From Polynucleobacter sp. (GTDB taxonomy: Bacteria; Pseudomonadota; Gammaproteobacteria; Burkholderiales; Burkholderiaceae): a DNA stretch of 39,661 bases. Under the pieces are notes generated by a model. The model was given only the letters and a program-made list of their open reading frames with translations. It was not told the origin of the DNA and searched no databases. Below, piece after piece: positions 16,770-24,914 of the stretch (its first letter is position 1; the number at the start of each line of letters is the position of its first letter). A program made the translations under genes and the position numbers. The DNA lies in the NCBI GenBank assembly GCA_024642065.1, contig JAHEBW010000006.1:1-39661 (forward strand), given 5' to 3'.

Positions 16770-17738
16770 ATGAGAACTTTTTTAGCTGCCCCACCTGTAT
16801 CTGCTTTCGCCATGGTGATGGGCTTGTCAGGTCTATCTTTAGCGTGGACCAAGTTTTCTCATGTTGCTCAATTGGCCTATGCGCAGTACTTTGCTTTAGC
16901 GTTTGGCTTGTTGGCTACGGTGGTTTTTCTTGTGTTGGCATTTGGGTTGGCTCGAAAGCAAATCGAAACCCCAGAAAAACTAATAGAAGAATGGAATCAC
17001 CCAGTTAAATCATCTTTTTTTGGAGCTATCTCAGTGGGAGTATGTTTGCTCTCAGCTGTGATTTTTAATTATTCACAGCAAGTGGCAGAGTTTGTTTGGA
17101 TTTTTGGCGCATCCCTGCATTTGTTGGCTATGTTGGCTGTATTAAATGCTTGGGTTCATCGTGATAGTTTGCAAGCCTCGCATGCCTGCCCGGTTTGGTT
17201 TATTCCTGCAGTGGGTAATGTGGTAATTCCATTGGCTGGAGTGAGGCTGGGTTATCTCGAAACATCTTGGTTCTTCTTTGGAGTTGGCCTTATTTTTTGG
17301 TTGGTATTGTTATCCTTGGTCATGTATCGCTTAATGTTCGTGCAACCTGCTTTGCCTGATCGATTGAAGCCAACGATGGCTATTTTCTTGGCACCACCAA
17401 CGGTTGCATTCTCATCTTGGCTAGCCTTGACCTCACAGTCAGGCAATCAAGCATTGGACTCAACAGGCCACTTATTAATTGCTATTGGTTTTTTCTTTGC
17501 ATTCTTTTTGCTGACGCAATTTAGAAAGTTTGCGCGACTTCCATTTTTTATGTCATGGTGGGCTTATTCATTCCCATCAGCCTCTTTCACGATAGCCGTA
17601 TTCAATTACGCCTTATTCACGCCGGCGGCAATCTATATAGCTTATGTTTCTCTGGTATTTACGACCATACTAATTGTTGGTCTATTTGTTAGAACTTTGA
17701 TGGCTATTCATATGAAGGATCCTCACTGGGTAGATTAA
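16770..17738 (+). CDS. SLAC1/TehA family anion transporter
   Basis: A 322-residue protein with about ten predicted transmembrane helices, starting FLAAPPVSAFAMVMGLSGLSLAWTKF, which is the characteristic first helix of the tellurite-resistance/dicarboxylate transporter (TDT) family, and including FLAPPTVAFSSWLALT at the start of a second half-repeat. Family members (TehA, Mae1, SLAC1) pass anions such as chloride, nitrate, sulfite or C4-dicarboxylates; the substrate here is unknown. Tellurite resistance should not be assumed because TehB is absent nearby. Its last 35 bases overlap the 3' end of the convergent ogt gene. Confidence 0.88.
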   Translation: MRTFLAAPPVSAFAMVMGLSGLSLAWTKFSHVAQLAYAQYFALAFGLLATVVFLVLAFGLARKQIETPEKLIEEWNHPVKSSFFGAISVGVCLLSAVIFNYSQQVAEFVWIFGASLHLLAMLAVLNAWVHRDSLQASHACPVWFIPAVGNVVIPLAGVRLGYLETSWFFFGVGLIFWLVLLSLVMYRLMFVQPALPDRLKPTMAIFLAPPTVAFSSWLALTSQSGNQALDSTGHLLIAIGFFFAFFLLTQFRKFARLPFFMSWWAYSFPSASFTIAVFNYALFTPAAIYIAYVSLVFTTILIVGLFVRTLMAIHMKDPHWVD

Positions 17739-18222
17739 TACCCTCAGCTAGCAGAAGTTCACGCTTCAGACTTGCGCCATTCCCGCTGCTGTAACCACCA
17801 ATTTTTCCATCTGATCTAACGACTCGATGACATGGAATAAAAATACAAATAGGGTTGGCACCAATGGCGTTAGCTACAGCTCGAACACTTTGAGGTTTGC
17901 CGATGGACTGTGCAATCTCTTGATATGTTCTTAATGAGCCATAAGGAATTGCTTGCAATGCTCGCCAAACACTTTGCTGAAATGATGTCCCTTGAGGATT
18001 GAATACAAACTCTGTTGGATTTTTAAATAAGTGGTCCACTGTTTTTTGGCACTGTGGGTCAGCAATAAGGTTTGGGTGAGCGGGATAGCGTTTGCCTCCT
18101 AAAAATTCCAATCTAAAAACCTTATTGCTTTGATATTCAAGTACTGCCCACCCCCATGGGGTAGTGCAGTGACCTGAATGGACTAGCGTTGAGTTTTGAT
18201 GGGTATAAAGAGTTGTATTCAT
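17704..18222 (-). CDS. ogt: Methylated-DNA--protein-cysteine methyltransferase (Ogt)
   Basis: A 172-residue protein with the active-site block IPCHRVV (acceptor C131), the preceding RAVANAIGANP (N123) asparagine hinge and SGNGASLKRELLLAEG at the end, typical of O6-alkylguanine-DNA alkyltransferases. The helix-turn-helix region is about 84-118 (WRALQAIPYGSLRTYQEIA). There is no Ada-type N-terminal zinc domain, so this is a constitutive Ogt-like protein, not the Ada regulator. It removes alkyl groups from O6 of guanine in a suicide reaction. Its 3' end overlaps the SLAC1 gene by 35 bases; its start lies 49 bp from the Fur-like palindrome of the divergent haem gene. Confidence 0.94.
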   Translation of the reverse strand: MNTTLYTHQNSTLVHSGHCTTPWGWAVLEYQSNKVFRLEFLGGKRYPAHPNLIADPQCQKTVDHLFKNPTEFVFNPQGTSFQQSVWRALQAIPYGSLRTYQEIAQSIGKPQSVRAVANAIGANPICIFIPCHRVVRSDGKIGGYSSGNGASLKRELLLAEGINLPSEDPSYE

Positions 18223-18270
18223 CTGGATAATTTAAGTTGCATTGCCCCTCTATTGGAAGTAGTTATTTGT

Positions 18271-18285
18271 TGAGAATCATTCTCA
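18271..18285. promoter_or_regulatory. Fur box upstream of hemS-like gene
   Basis: TGAGAATCATTCTCA is a perfect 7-1-7 palindrome and matches the Fur consensus TGATAATNATTATCA at 13 of 15 positions. It overlaps the likely promoter (TTGTTG at 18267-18272, TAAGAT at 18288-18293, a short 15-base spacer), so Fur-Fe(II) binding would block transcription of the haem gene. It is also 49 bp from the ogt start. Confidence 0.85.
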
Positions 18286-18375
18286 TGTAAGATCTCAGTT
18301 GTATTTTCACTCATTTAGCACAAGCCAGCCATTCTCTCCTTTAGCAAGCCAGTGCCTATTTTTATAGGAGAGCGT

Positions 18376-19491
18376 ATGTGCAATCAGATTAATGATATTC
18401 GTCAAAGTTTCACTTCTTTGAGGTTGGATAAAAAACTGCGGCATCGTGAAATTGCCCAGTTTCTAAAAATTACAGAAGCAGAATTGCTCGATGCGCATGT
18501 GGGTGTTTCAAAGTTGGCAGCAATCAAGTCAACACCTCACCTCGCCAGAGCAGTGCGTTTAAAAAATTCTTGGCCAGAAATTCTGGCTGAAGTGAAACAT
18601 CTGGGGGAGGTGTTGGCTTTAACTAGAAATGACTGCGGGGTTCATGAAAAGGTAGGTATTTATGAGCCCACTTCTGCGCAAGGAGATATTGGGCTTGTGA
18701 CAGGGGATGTCATTGATCTCCGTTTGTTTTATCGTCAATGGGAGTTTGGTTTTATCTTTGAAGAAGGTAAGGGGGATTCTTTACAGCGCAGCATTCAGTT
18801 TTTTGATGAATTTGGTACCGCTGTGCATAAGATTTTTCTGTTGCCGCAAAGTGATCACATCTACTTTGATGAGTTAATCGATAAATTTGCCAGTAGTAAC
18901 CAAGATTCAGGAATTCATGTTCAGGATAAAACTCAAACGGCTTCTTCTTCGGAACTTTATCCACCTGAAGACTTTTCTTTAGAGAGTTTTAGTAATGATT
19001 GGGAAGGGTTGCAAGATACGCATGACTTCTTTGATCTACTTAAAAAGCATCGTTTAAATCGACTTCAGGCTATTGAGCTCATTGGTAAACATTACGCTGA
19101 ACCTCTAAGTCGAGAATCTATGAAAATGATTTTTGAAGCTGCGCAAGAGTCACAATTACCCCTCATGATTTTTATAGGTAATCGAGGAGCAATTCAGATT
19201 CATAGTGGTCCTATTCATCGTTTGATAGAGGCGAAGGGCTGGTTCAATATATTAGATCCAGGATTTAACCTTCACTTAGATATTGAGAAAATAGACCATA
19301 TCTGGTTGGTTAGAAAGCCCAGTAAAGATGGTGTGATTACATCCATGGAGCTTCTGGATCACTCTGGTGAAATGATTGCATTAGTGTTTGGTAAGAGGGT
19401 TCCTGGTCAGCCTGAGATGGCATCTTGGCGAAATCTAATTGAAGATGTTCTTAAAGACCAGGTCAATCAAGAGTTTTGCGTTGTAGATTAA
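18376..19491 (+). CDS. hemS: Haem-degrading/haem-trafficking factor, HemS/HmuS/PhuS family
   Basis: A cytoplasmic protein of 371 residues when started at ATG 18376, which has AGGAG five bases upstream; an in-frame GTG at 18352 is less likely. Two homologous halves are seen: the N-terminal one with RHREIAQFLKITEAELLDAH and VHEKVGIYE, the C-terminal one with LQDTHDFFDLLKKH (H216, position of the haem-ligand region in relatives), FIGNRGAIQIHSGP and WFNILDPGFNLHLDI...IWLVRKPSKDG. HemS-type proteins bind imported haem and pass it to, or act as, a haem-degrading enzyme. Immediately upstream is a perfect Fur box. No haem receptor or HmuTUV transporter is nearby, so partners must be elsewhere. Confidence 0.9.
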   Translation: MCNQINDIRQSFTSLRLDKKLRHREIAQFLKITEAELLDAHVGVSKLAAIKSTPHLARAVRLKNSWPEILAEVKHLGEVLALTRNDCGVHEKVGIYEPTSAQGDIGLVTGDVIDLRLFYRQWEFGFIFEEGKGDSLQRSIQFFDEFGTAVHKIFLLPQSDHIYFDELIDKFASSNQDSGIHVQDKTQTASSSELYPPEDFSLESFSNDWEGLQDTHDFFDLLKKHRLNRLQAIELIGKHYAEPLSRESMKMIFEAAQESQLPLMIFIGNRGAIQIHSGPIHRLIEAKGWFNILDPGFNLHLDIEKIDHIWLVRKPSKDGVITSMELLDHSGEMIALVFGKRVPGQPEMASWRNLIEDVLKDQVNQEFCVVD

Positions 19492-19556
19492 CTAGTGAAG
19501 TATTCAGCATACTTTTAATAAAAAGCATAAAATAGAAGAACTGATATGCGTATATC

Positions 19557-19917
19557 GGGGCCGACATGGTTTCGACGTGGATTGCAAAGCATTGAGGGCA
19601 TACCGAGGACCCGTCATCTCGTAAAACAATGGGAATGTAATAACTGCTAACGACGAACGTTACGCACTAGCAGCTTAATTGCTGCAGCCCCTGAACTGAT
19701 TCTCTCTTGGGTCAGGTAGTGTCAAAGCTACATCAGGGTCATTTACAAGAGATAAGGTTGCATAGTGTCACGATGTGCAGCTCGAAAATTTAGTGAATCG
19801 CTAGTTTGTAACGTGTTGGTCCGTGACTAATTAGTTAAATTAAATGACACAACTAAGTATGTAGAACTCTATGTGGAGGATTTGCGGACGCGGGTTCGAT
19901 CCCCGCCGGCTCCACCA
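19557..19917 (+). ncRNA. ssrA: Transfer-messenger RNA (tmRNA), one-piece
   Basis: The gene starts GGGGCCGACATGG, whose first seven bases pair with CGGCTCC before ACCA at the 3' end to make the acceptor stem; GGTTCGATCCCCGCC near the end is the T-arm, and CCA is encoded. The tag frame begins at GCT 19646 and ends at TAA 19676-19678, encoding ANDERYALAA, with an extra alanine from the charged tmRNA. Pseudoknot-forming segments fill the middle. The product rescues stalled ribosomes with SmpB. The 65 bases before it hold only its promoter region; I could not fix the hexamers. A strong terminator follows. No integrase or repeat of the 3' end suggests an attachment site in use. Confidence 0.97.
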
Positions 19918-19923
19918 ACAACT

Positions 19924-19954
19924 AAAAAGCCAACCTTAACCGGTTGGCTTTTTT
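19924..19954 (+). terminator. Intrinsic terminator of ssrA
   Basis: AAAAAGCCAACC (19924-19935) pairs with GGTTGGCTTTTT starting at 19942, followed by a T-run to 19954. It starts seven bases after the tmRNA CCA end. Confidence 0.93.
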
Positions 19955-19967
19955 CATTTACATGATT

Positions 19968-19996
19968 TTTATAAGTTAATTCTTCAAGCCTATAAT
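19968..19996 (+). promoter_or_regulatory. Predicted sigma-70 promoter of modABC
   Basis: TTTATA (19968-19973), a 17-base spacer and a consensus TATAAT (19991-19996) lie between the ssrA terminator and modA. The start of transcription would be near 20003, leaving a leader of about 17 bases with no recognisable Shine-Dalgarno and no room for a molybdenum cofactor riboswitch. Confidence 0.6.
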
Positions 19997-20019
19997 TCTT
20001 CATAGCACTCATCAATCAA

Positions 20020-20823
20020 ATGGATCTGATTTTGACTTCTCGTCGTCAATGTCTCAAGTGGTTATCCCAGCTTCCGCTCATATGTGGAGGTGGTGCTATT
20101 TTTGCCCAATCCCAGCCAACTGTTGCTGCAGCCTCAGATCTTAAGTTTTCACTAGAAGAAGTGGCCCTGCATTTTGAAAAAGACACGGGGCAACAAGTTC
20201 GTTTGGTTTTTGGCTCTTCAGGACATTTTTATACCCAAATTAATCAGGGTGCGCCGTTTCATATGCTGATGTCTGCGGATGAAAGTTTCATTTTTAAGCT
20301 AAGTGATGCAGGCAAAACAAAAGATCGTGGTCAGATTTATGCGAAGGGTCGAATTGGAATAATTGCGCCCAATCAGTCAACTCTGAAGGCCGATGGACAA
20401 TTAAAAGATCTTGGACAATCAATCAAAGATGGTCGTCTTCAAAGGTTTGCTATAGCAAACCCTAATCATGCGCCGTATGGAATGCGAGCAAAAGAGGCGC
20501 TTGTGAAGGCTGGACTGTGGGAGAGCATCAAGAGTAAGTTGGTCTTTGGTGAAAATATTTCACAAGCGACTCAATTTGCGCTCTCTGGTTCAACCCAGGG
20601 GGGCATCATCGCTCAGTCACTTGCCTTATCACCATCGATTGAACGTTTAGGCCATTTTGAGTTGATCCCTGAATCATGGCATCAGCCTTTAATACAACGT
20701 ATGGCTCTAATGAAAGATGCACCTAAAGTGATAGAAGATTTTTATCGATACATTAGTGAGCCGAAAGCTCAATCAATTATGAGACCCTTTGGTTTTTCTG
20801 CGCCTCAACAACAAAGGTCATAG
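20020..20823 (+). CDS. modA: Molybdate ABC transporter substrate-binding protein ModA
   Basis: A 267-residue periplasmic binding protein. It starts with SRRQCLKWLSQLPLICGGG, a twin-arginine-like signal (S-R-R-x-C-L-K, where the usual phenylalanine is cysteine), cleaved probably after IFAQ. The mature protein has AAASDLKFSLEEVALHFEK, VRLVFGSSGHFYTQI and GAPFHMLMSADE, the ModA motifs that bind oxyanion through serines of ASDL and GSSG. The stop codon is immediately followed by modB's ATG. ModA captures molybdate (or tungstate) for ModBC. There is no ModE gene in the window. Specificity for molybdate over sulfate is inferred from family and gene order. Confidence 0.92.
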   Translation: MDLILTSRRQCLKWLSQLPLICGGGAIFAQSQPTVAAASDLKFSLEEVALHFEKDTGQQVRLVFGSSGHFYTQINQGAPFHMLMSADESFIFKLSDAGKTKDRGQIYAKGRIGIIAPNQSTLKADGQLKDLGQSIKDGRLQRFAIANPNHAPYGMRAKEALVKAGLWESIKSKLVFGENISQATQFALSGSTQGGIIAQSLALSPSIERLGHFELIPESWHQPLIQRMALMKDAPKVIEDFYRYISEPKAQSIMRPFGFSAPQQQRS

Positions 20824-21495
20824 ATGGATTGGCAAGCCCTTGGGTTATCTCTTAAGTTAGCAGGTCTCACATTGCTGATTTTGTTACCGCTTGGTATTTG
20901 GGTGGGAAGGATGTTGGCCTATTCGAATTTTTCTGGGAAATCTTTTATTGAGGCCCTCATTGTTTTGCCTTTGGTGTTGCCTCCCACAGTTTTGGGGTAT
21001 TACTTGCTGGTCTCCTTAGGTGGAGACTCTGGTTTGGGCTCTTGGTTAAAAGAAGTATTAGGCATCCAATTAAGTTTTAGTTTTATGGGCTTATTAGTGG
21101 CCTCTATGATTTTTAACATTCCTTTTATTGTTCAGCCCACTCAACGAGCGTTTGATAACGTACCTAAACAACTCATTGATGCGGGAGCGGTGAGCGGCTT
21201 GTCTGCTTGGCAAACTTTTTTGTATATAGAGTTGCCATTGGTATGGCCGGGTGTTTTATCAGCAGCAGTATTAACTTTTGTTCATACTTTGGGTGAGTTT
21301 GGTGTGGTCTTGATGATGGGCGGTAATATCCCTGGCGAAACCAAGACGATCGCTATTTCTATTTATGATCGAGTTCAAGCTTTTGACTTTGAATCTGCGG
21401 ATCGCATGTCTCTATTATTGTTGCTACTTTCCTTAAGTGCTGTCGCTGTCTCATTTTTTGCGGCCGCTAAGATCATGAGGAAACCAAAGAGATGA
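20824..21495 (+). CDS. modB: Molybdate ABC transporter permease ModB
   Basis: A 223-residue membrane protein with five to six helices, starting MDWQALGLSLKLAGLTLLILLP. The EAA-loop for contact with the ATPase is near DAGAVSGLSAWQTFLYIELPL, and LGEFGVVLMMGGNIPGETKT follows, both characteristic of ModB/CysW-type permeases. The ATG directly follows the modA stop and the end overlaps modC by four bases (ATGA), so the three genes are translated as one coupled unit. Confidence 0.95.
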   Translation: MDWQALGLSLKLAGLTLLILLPLGIWVGRMLAYSNFSGKSFIEALIVLPLVLPPTVLGYYLLVSLGGDSGLGSWLKEVLGIQLSFSFMGLLVASMIFNIPFIVQPTQRAFDNVPKQLIDAGAVSGLSAWQTFLYIELPLVWPGVLSAAVLTFVHTLGEFGVVLMMGGNIPGETKTIAISIYDRVQAFDFESADRMSLLLLLLSLSAVAVSFFAAAKIMRKPKR

Positions 21496-22616
21496 GTAAT
21501 GCCTCATTGATCTTCAATATTCATCAATCTCTGCCGATGAAGCTCGAGTGTGCCGCGAATTGTGACGCAGGTGATCTCTTGGCGATTGTTGGAACATCGG
21601 GTGCTGGGAAGACTTCAGTTCTGCGTGTACTGGCTGGATTAATGAAGCCAGAATCTGGAAGAATTCAGGTTGGGAACGAGGTTTGGTTTGACTCACAAGA
21701 GCATATATTTGTTCCCGCACGGGATCGCCATGTTGGTATGGTGTTTCAAAATTACGCTCTGATGCCGCACTTAGATGCAATACATAATGTGGCGCTATCA
21801 CTCATGCATTTACCTAAGCATGAAAGACTTATTAAAGCTCAGCAGTGGTTAAATCATGTTCAGCTATCCTCTGATCAGCAAGTGCGACACCCACATCAAT
21901 TGTCAGGTGGGCAGCAGCAACGTGTGGCTATTGCGCGGGCCTTAGCTAGAGAGCCTAAATTACTTTTGTTAGATGAGCCATTTTCTGCTGTTGATCAAAT
22001 GACTCGTCAGGATTTGTATCAATTAATGATTGATATGCGTAAATCCTTGGGCATTCCTATTGTTCTTGTGACGCATGATTTGCGTGAGGCCAGCTTAATG
22101 GCCGATCAGCTAGTCGTGATGGATGATGGGGTTGTGCTTCAAGCAGGTTCTCCAGGGATCATTCACGGTTCGCCACGTAATGCTCGTGTGGCTGATTTAC
22201 TTGGGATTCAGAATCGTTTTCAAGGTGAGTGGTTAGGGCCATCAAGTACCCCAGGATATGGATCATTACGCTGGATTGGAGTGTCGTCTACTGATGCCCA
22301 ATCTGATGGTCCTATTCTTACCGTTAGAGATAAAGGCAAAATTAAAGCTGGTCAACAGGTAAATTGGGTTATTCCAGGAGATGGAATTGAGTTGTGGCAC
22401 TCTGAAAATCTAAACGCTGGTCAGTTTCAAGCTACAGTTATTCAGGCTCAAGATCTTGGCGAGATAACCATGGCCAAATTGTCTTGTTCAGATTTGCCTG
22501 GTTATATTCTGAACGTCACCATGACGGGTAAAAAGAGGGGTCGGATTAAAGAGGGGGAGTCTCTCCCCATCTTCTTAGATCAAAACCTTATTCACGTGAT
22601 GCCATTCAAGTATTAA
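21492..22616 (+). CDS. modC: Molybdate ABC transporter ATP-binding protein ModC
   Basis: A 374-residue cytoplasmic ATPase: Walker A GTSGAGKT (34-41), Q-loop FQNYALMPHL, signature LSGGQQQRVAIARAL, Walker B LLLLDEPFSAVD and switch histidine in VLVTHDLREA. The C-terminal ~130 residues contain a TOBE-like molybdate-binding region (FQATVIQAQDLGEITMAKLSC, LNVTMTGKKRGRIKEGESLP) that allows feedback inhibition in relatives. The final TAA lies in the left arm of a 9-bp inverted repeat shared with the stop codon of the convergent methyltransferase gene. Confidence 0.94.
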   Translation: MSNASLIFNIHQSLPMKLECAANCDAGDLLAIVGTSGAGKTSVLRVLAGLMKPESGRIQVGNEVWFDSQEHIFVPARDRHVGMVFQNYALMPHLDAIHNVALSLMHLPKHERLIKAQQWLNHVQLSSDQQVRHPHQLSGGQQQRVAIARALAREPKLLLLDEPFSAVDQMTRQDLYQLMIDMRKSLGIPIVLVTHDLREASLMADQLVVMDDGVVLQAGSPGIIHGSPRNARVADLLGIQNRFQGEWLGPSSTPGYGSLRWIGVSSTDAQSDGPILTVRDKGKIKAGQQVNWVIPGDGIELWHSENLNAGQFQATVIQAQDLGEITMAKLSCSDLPGYILNVTMTGKKRGRIKEGESLPIFLDQNLIHVMPFKY

Positions 22617-22636
22617 GCAAATGAGAAATTTGCTTA
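22614..22636. terminator. Inverted repeat carrying both convergent stop codons
   Basis: TAAGCAAAT (22614-22622) and ATTTGCTTA (22628-22636) form a perfect 9-bp stem with a GAGAA loop. The first three bases are the modC stop and the last three are the methyltransferase stop on the other strand. No T-run follows on either side, so any terminator activity would be weak. Confidence 0.45.
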
Positions 22637-23848
22637 GACTCCTAATCTCCAAAGAGATGTGACTTCGGCAGCCCTGGCTCGATAAAGCGGGTCTTGTGTA
22701 TCCAAGGCTTTTGCATGAGTTGGTCTAACGTCATATCGACCTAATACTTTTAGTCCATTAGACTCAATTAAAGCTAAAAGTTCGGCTCGAGTGCGAAGAC
22801 CTAAATGCTCAGCTAGGTCAGACAAGATTAACCAACCCTCTCCACCAGGACTTAGATGATCTGCAAGATTTGCAATAAATCCTTTCAGCATTTGGCTTTC
22901 TGGATCATAGACAGCATATTCAATCGGTGAGCTTGGGCGTGCAGGAACCCATGGTGGATTACAAACAATTAATGGCGCCTTACCATCAGGAAACAAATCA
23001 GTCTTTAATAATTTGACTTGTTTTTTAATGCCAAGACCTTCAAAGTTTTCTTCAGCACATTCAATAGCTCGATCATCTTGGTCAGTAGCAATAATTTTTT
23101 GTACGCCACGTTTTGCAAGAACAGCTGCCAATACACCCGTACCTGTACCAATATCAAATGCCAAAGAGTTCCCAGTCATAGCGCCGGGGAAAGGTGCTTT
23201 TTCCAAAAGACCTAAGTACTCAGAGCGAACTGGAGCAAAGACGCCATAGTGCGGATGAATGCGACCATCACCTAGCTCTTTAATAGTATCAATCGCCATA
23301 CCTTTTTTGCGCCATTCCAAAGAGCCAATAAACCCAAGTAACTCTCTCAGTGATGTCACATAGGGCTCATTGACTTCTCCATAAACTGCTAGGCAAGCTT
23401 CTGTGACATCTGGTGAGCGGCGAAGTGGAATGGTGTGATCAGGCTCAAACTGGATTAAGAGCATGCCCAGTGTGCGACTTCTTTGCGATTGTGCTTGGCG
23501 ATGTAAGTGAAAAATTTCAGACATCGGTTTTGCTAAAGGGATAAGTCCTTCGCCAGGTTTTCTGGCTTTTGATTTATTGCGAACACTCTTTTTTGAAGGT
23601 TTATCTGCCCGTCTCGCAAGTGCTTGTAGTAGCTGTTTGGCATTTTGAAAATCACCACGCCAAATAATGCCAGTGCCTTCGCATGCAAGCGTATAGGCCT
23701 CATCCGCAGTGAGTGTGTCATCTGCGATGATCAATTTCTTGGGTACTGGTGAGCCTTTTTCAGATCTCCAGCGGCAAGAGTGGGTTATTTCACCCTCATC
23801 CCAAGTAATGAGTGGATAGTCTGTTTCGTGAAGATAAGATTTATACAT
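22634..23848 (-). CDS. Class I SAM-dependent methyltransferase (small-domain, N/O or RNA target unknown)
   Basis: A 404-residue protein. The C-terminal half has the SAM motif FDIGTGTGVLAAVLAKRG, the acidic ribose contact in IIATDQDDRAIECAEENF and the catalytic-type VCNPPWVPA (NPPW), which is typical of MTases that modify an amino group on a planar substrate (glutamine or nucleic-acid base). The N-terminal 190 residues are family-specific with a basic linker (KPSKKSVRNKSKARKPG, about 83-99), suggesting nucleic acid contact. Substrate unknown; RlmG/RsmC or PrmC-like roles are possible. Its start overlaps the mnmH stop region by eight bases, so both are one unit. Confidence 0.8.
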   Translation of the reverse strand: MYKSYLHETDYPLITWDEGEITHSCRWRSEKGSPVPKKLIIADDTLTADEAYTLACEGTGIIWRGDFQNAKQLLQALARRADKPSKKSVRNKSKARKPGEGLIPLAKPMSEIFHLHRQAQSQRSRTLGMLLIQFEPDHTIPLRRSPDVTEACLAVYGEVNEPYVTSLRELLGFIGSLEWRKKGMAIDTIKELGDGRIHPHYGVFAPVRSEYLGLLEKAPFPGAMTGNSLAFDIGTGTGVLAAVLAKRGVQKIIATDQDDRAIECAEENFEGLGIKKQVKLLKTDLFPDGKAPLIVCNPPWVPARPSSPIEYAVYDPESQMLKGFIANLADHLSPGGEGWLILSDLAEHLGLRTRAELLALIESNGLKVLGRYDVRPTHAKALDTQDPLYRARAAEVTSLWRLGV

Positions 23849-24899
23849 GATGGCTACCCATCAAAATTTGCGTTGCTAAAATTTCAATTCCTTTGGCAGA
23901 TAAGTCTGCAGTTTGATAACACGGCGCCTTCTCATAATTCACATAATTGGAATTTTGTGAACGTTTATAAAGTGCGTCGTAATGCTTTTCAAGCAATTCA
24001 GAAACCAGTTGGCGCCATTCTTTTTGATGAACTAATGTTTTCCAGTGGTCTAGTCTTTCCTTGCCATGTAACTCTTTTAGAAAGTCGATGGTACTAATCA
24101 GATTATCAGGCTGATTGATGAAATAAGGGTAGTCGTCTATTAAAAATGCTACTCGTGCATCTGTGGTTGCCTCTATGCGCAAACAAGGACTATTGCGCAT
24201 CCTGTCTAGTAGGGTGTCGGGCACATGGAGAGTTCCAATTTTCCTGCTCTCAGCTTCTACAAATACGATCTTTTCACAGTCCAGCTTTTTAAGCTGAGTG
24301 AGTATTTGATTTTCAAAACTTTTTTGGCTGGGCTGAGGTGATTCAGGAAGATTGCCTAATACAGAGCCCTTATGCTGAGCTAAGTTTTCTAAATCTAATA
24401 CCTGAGCACCTATGGCGGATAACTTTTCCAGCACTTTACTTTTGCCGCTGCCAGTCATCCCAGTGATTACCTGAAATTGAAATTGGGTTGGCAATTCATT
24501 GAGCTGACTAACAACATCTTTGCGATAGGACTTATAGCCACCATCAAGAATATGCGCATTCCAACCAATTTGTCTGAAGATGTGAGTCATTGATCCGCTG
24601 CGTTTGCCACCTCTCCAGCAGTAAATAAGTGGTTTCCAGTTTTTAGGTTTATCAATGAAATTATTTTCAATGTAGTGAGCCACTCTTTTTGCAATAAAAG
24701 CAGCACCTAATTTTTTGGCTTCAAATGAAGACACCTGTTTATACATAGTGCCCACAATGACACGTTCTTCATTTGATAGAACTGGGTAATTGATAGCTCC
24801 TGGTATATGATCTTCTGCATACTCATCAGGCGTGCGTACATCAATAACTTCTTCAAAGTCGTGCAGTTGTGTTACGTTCGCTGTTGCTGATGGTTTCAT
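23841..24899 (-). CDS. mnmH: tRNA 2-selenouridine synthase (SelU/MnmH)
   Basis: A 352-residue protein: N-terminal rhodanese domain (about 10-130) with catalytic C94 in YCWRGGKRSGSM, and a P-loop domain with GMTGSGKS (147-154). This pairing is diagnostic for MnmH, which replaces the sulfur of mnm5s2U in tRNA wobble position by selenium, via a geranylated intermediate, using selenophosphate. The gene for selenophosphate synthase starts 15 bases away on the opposite strand. The 3' end overlaps the methyltransferase gene by eight bases. Length is close to E. coli SelU (364). Confidence 0.95.
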   Translation of the reverse strand: MKPSATANVTQLHDFEEVIDVRTPDEYAEDHIPGAINYPVLSNEERVIVGTMYKQVSSFEAKKLGAAFIAKRVAHYIENNFIDKPKNWKPLIYCWRGGKRSGSMTHIFRQIGWNAHILDGGYKSYRKDVVSQLNELPTQFQFQVITGMTGSGKSKVLEKLSAIGAQVLDLENLAQHKGSVLGNLPESPQPSQKSFENQILTQLKKLDCEKIVFVEAESRKIGTLHVPDTLLDRMRNSPCLRIEATTDARVAFLIDDYPYFINQPDNLISTIDFLKELHGKERLDHWKTLVHQKEWRQLVSELLEKHYDALYKRSQNSNYVNYEKAPCYQTADLSAKGIEILATQILMGSHHV

Positions 24900-24914
24900 C
24901 TAACTTTTATCAAT

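Noticed and set aside
18352..18375. GTG start for the HemS-type protein
   Set aside because: The ATG at 18376 has a well-spaced AGGAG and gives the N-terminus expected of the family; the eight extra residues overlap that ribosome site.
19911..19917. Integration (att) site at the 3' end of ssrA
   Set aside because: The sequence passes straight into the ssrA terminator and modABC; no integrase gene or second copy of the tmRNA end is in the window.
19955..20019. Molybdenum cofactor riboswitch or ModE site before modABC
   Set aside because: Only 65 bases lie between the ssrA terminator and modA, with no structured element or ModE-like palindrome seen.
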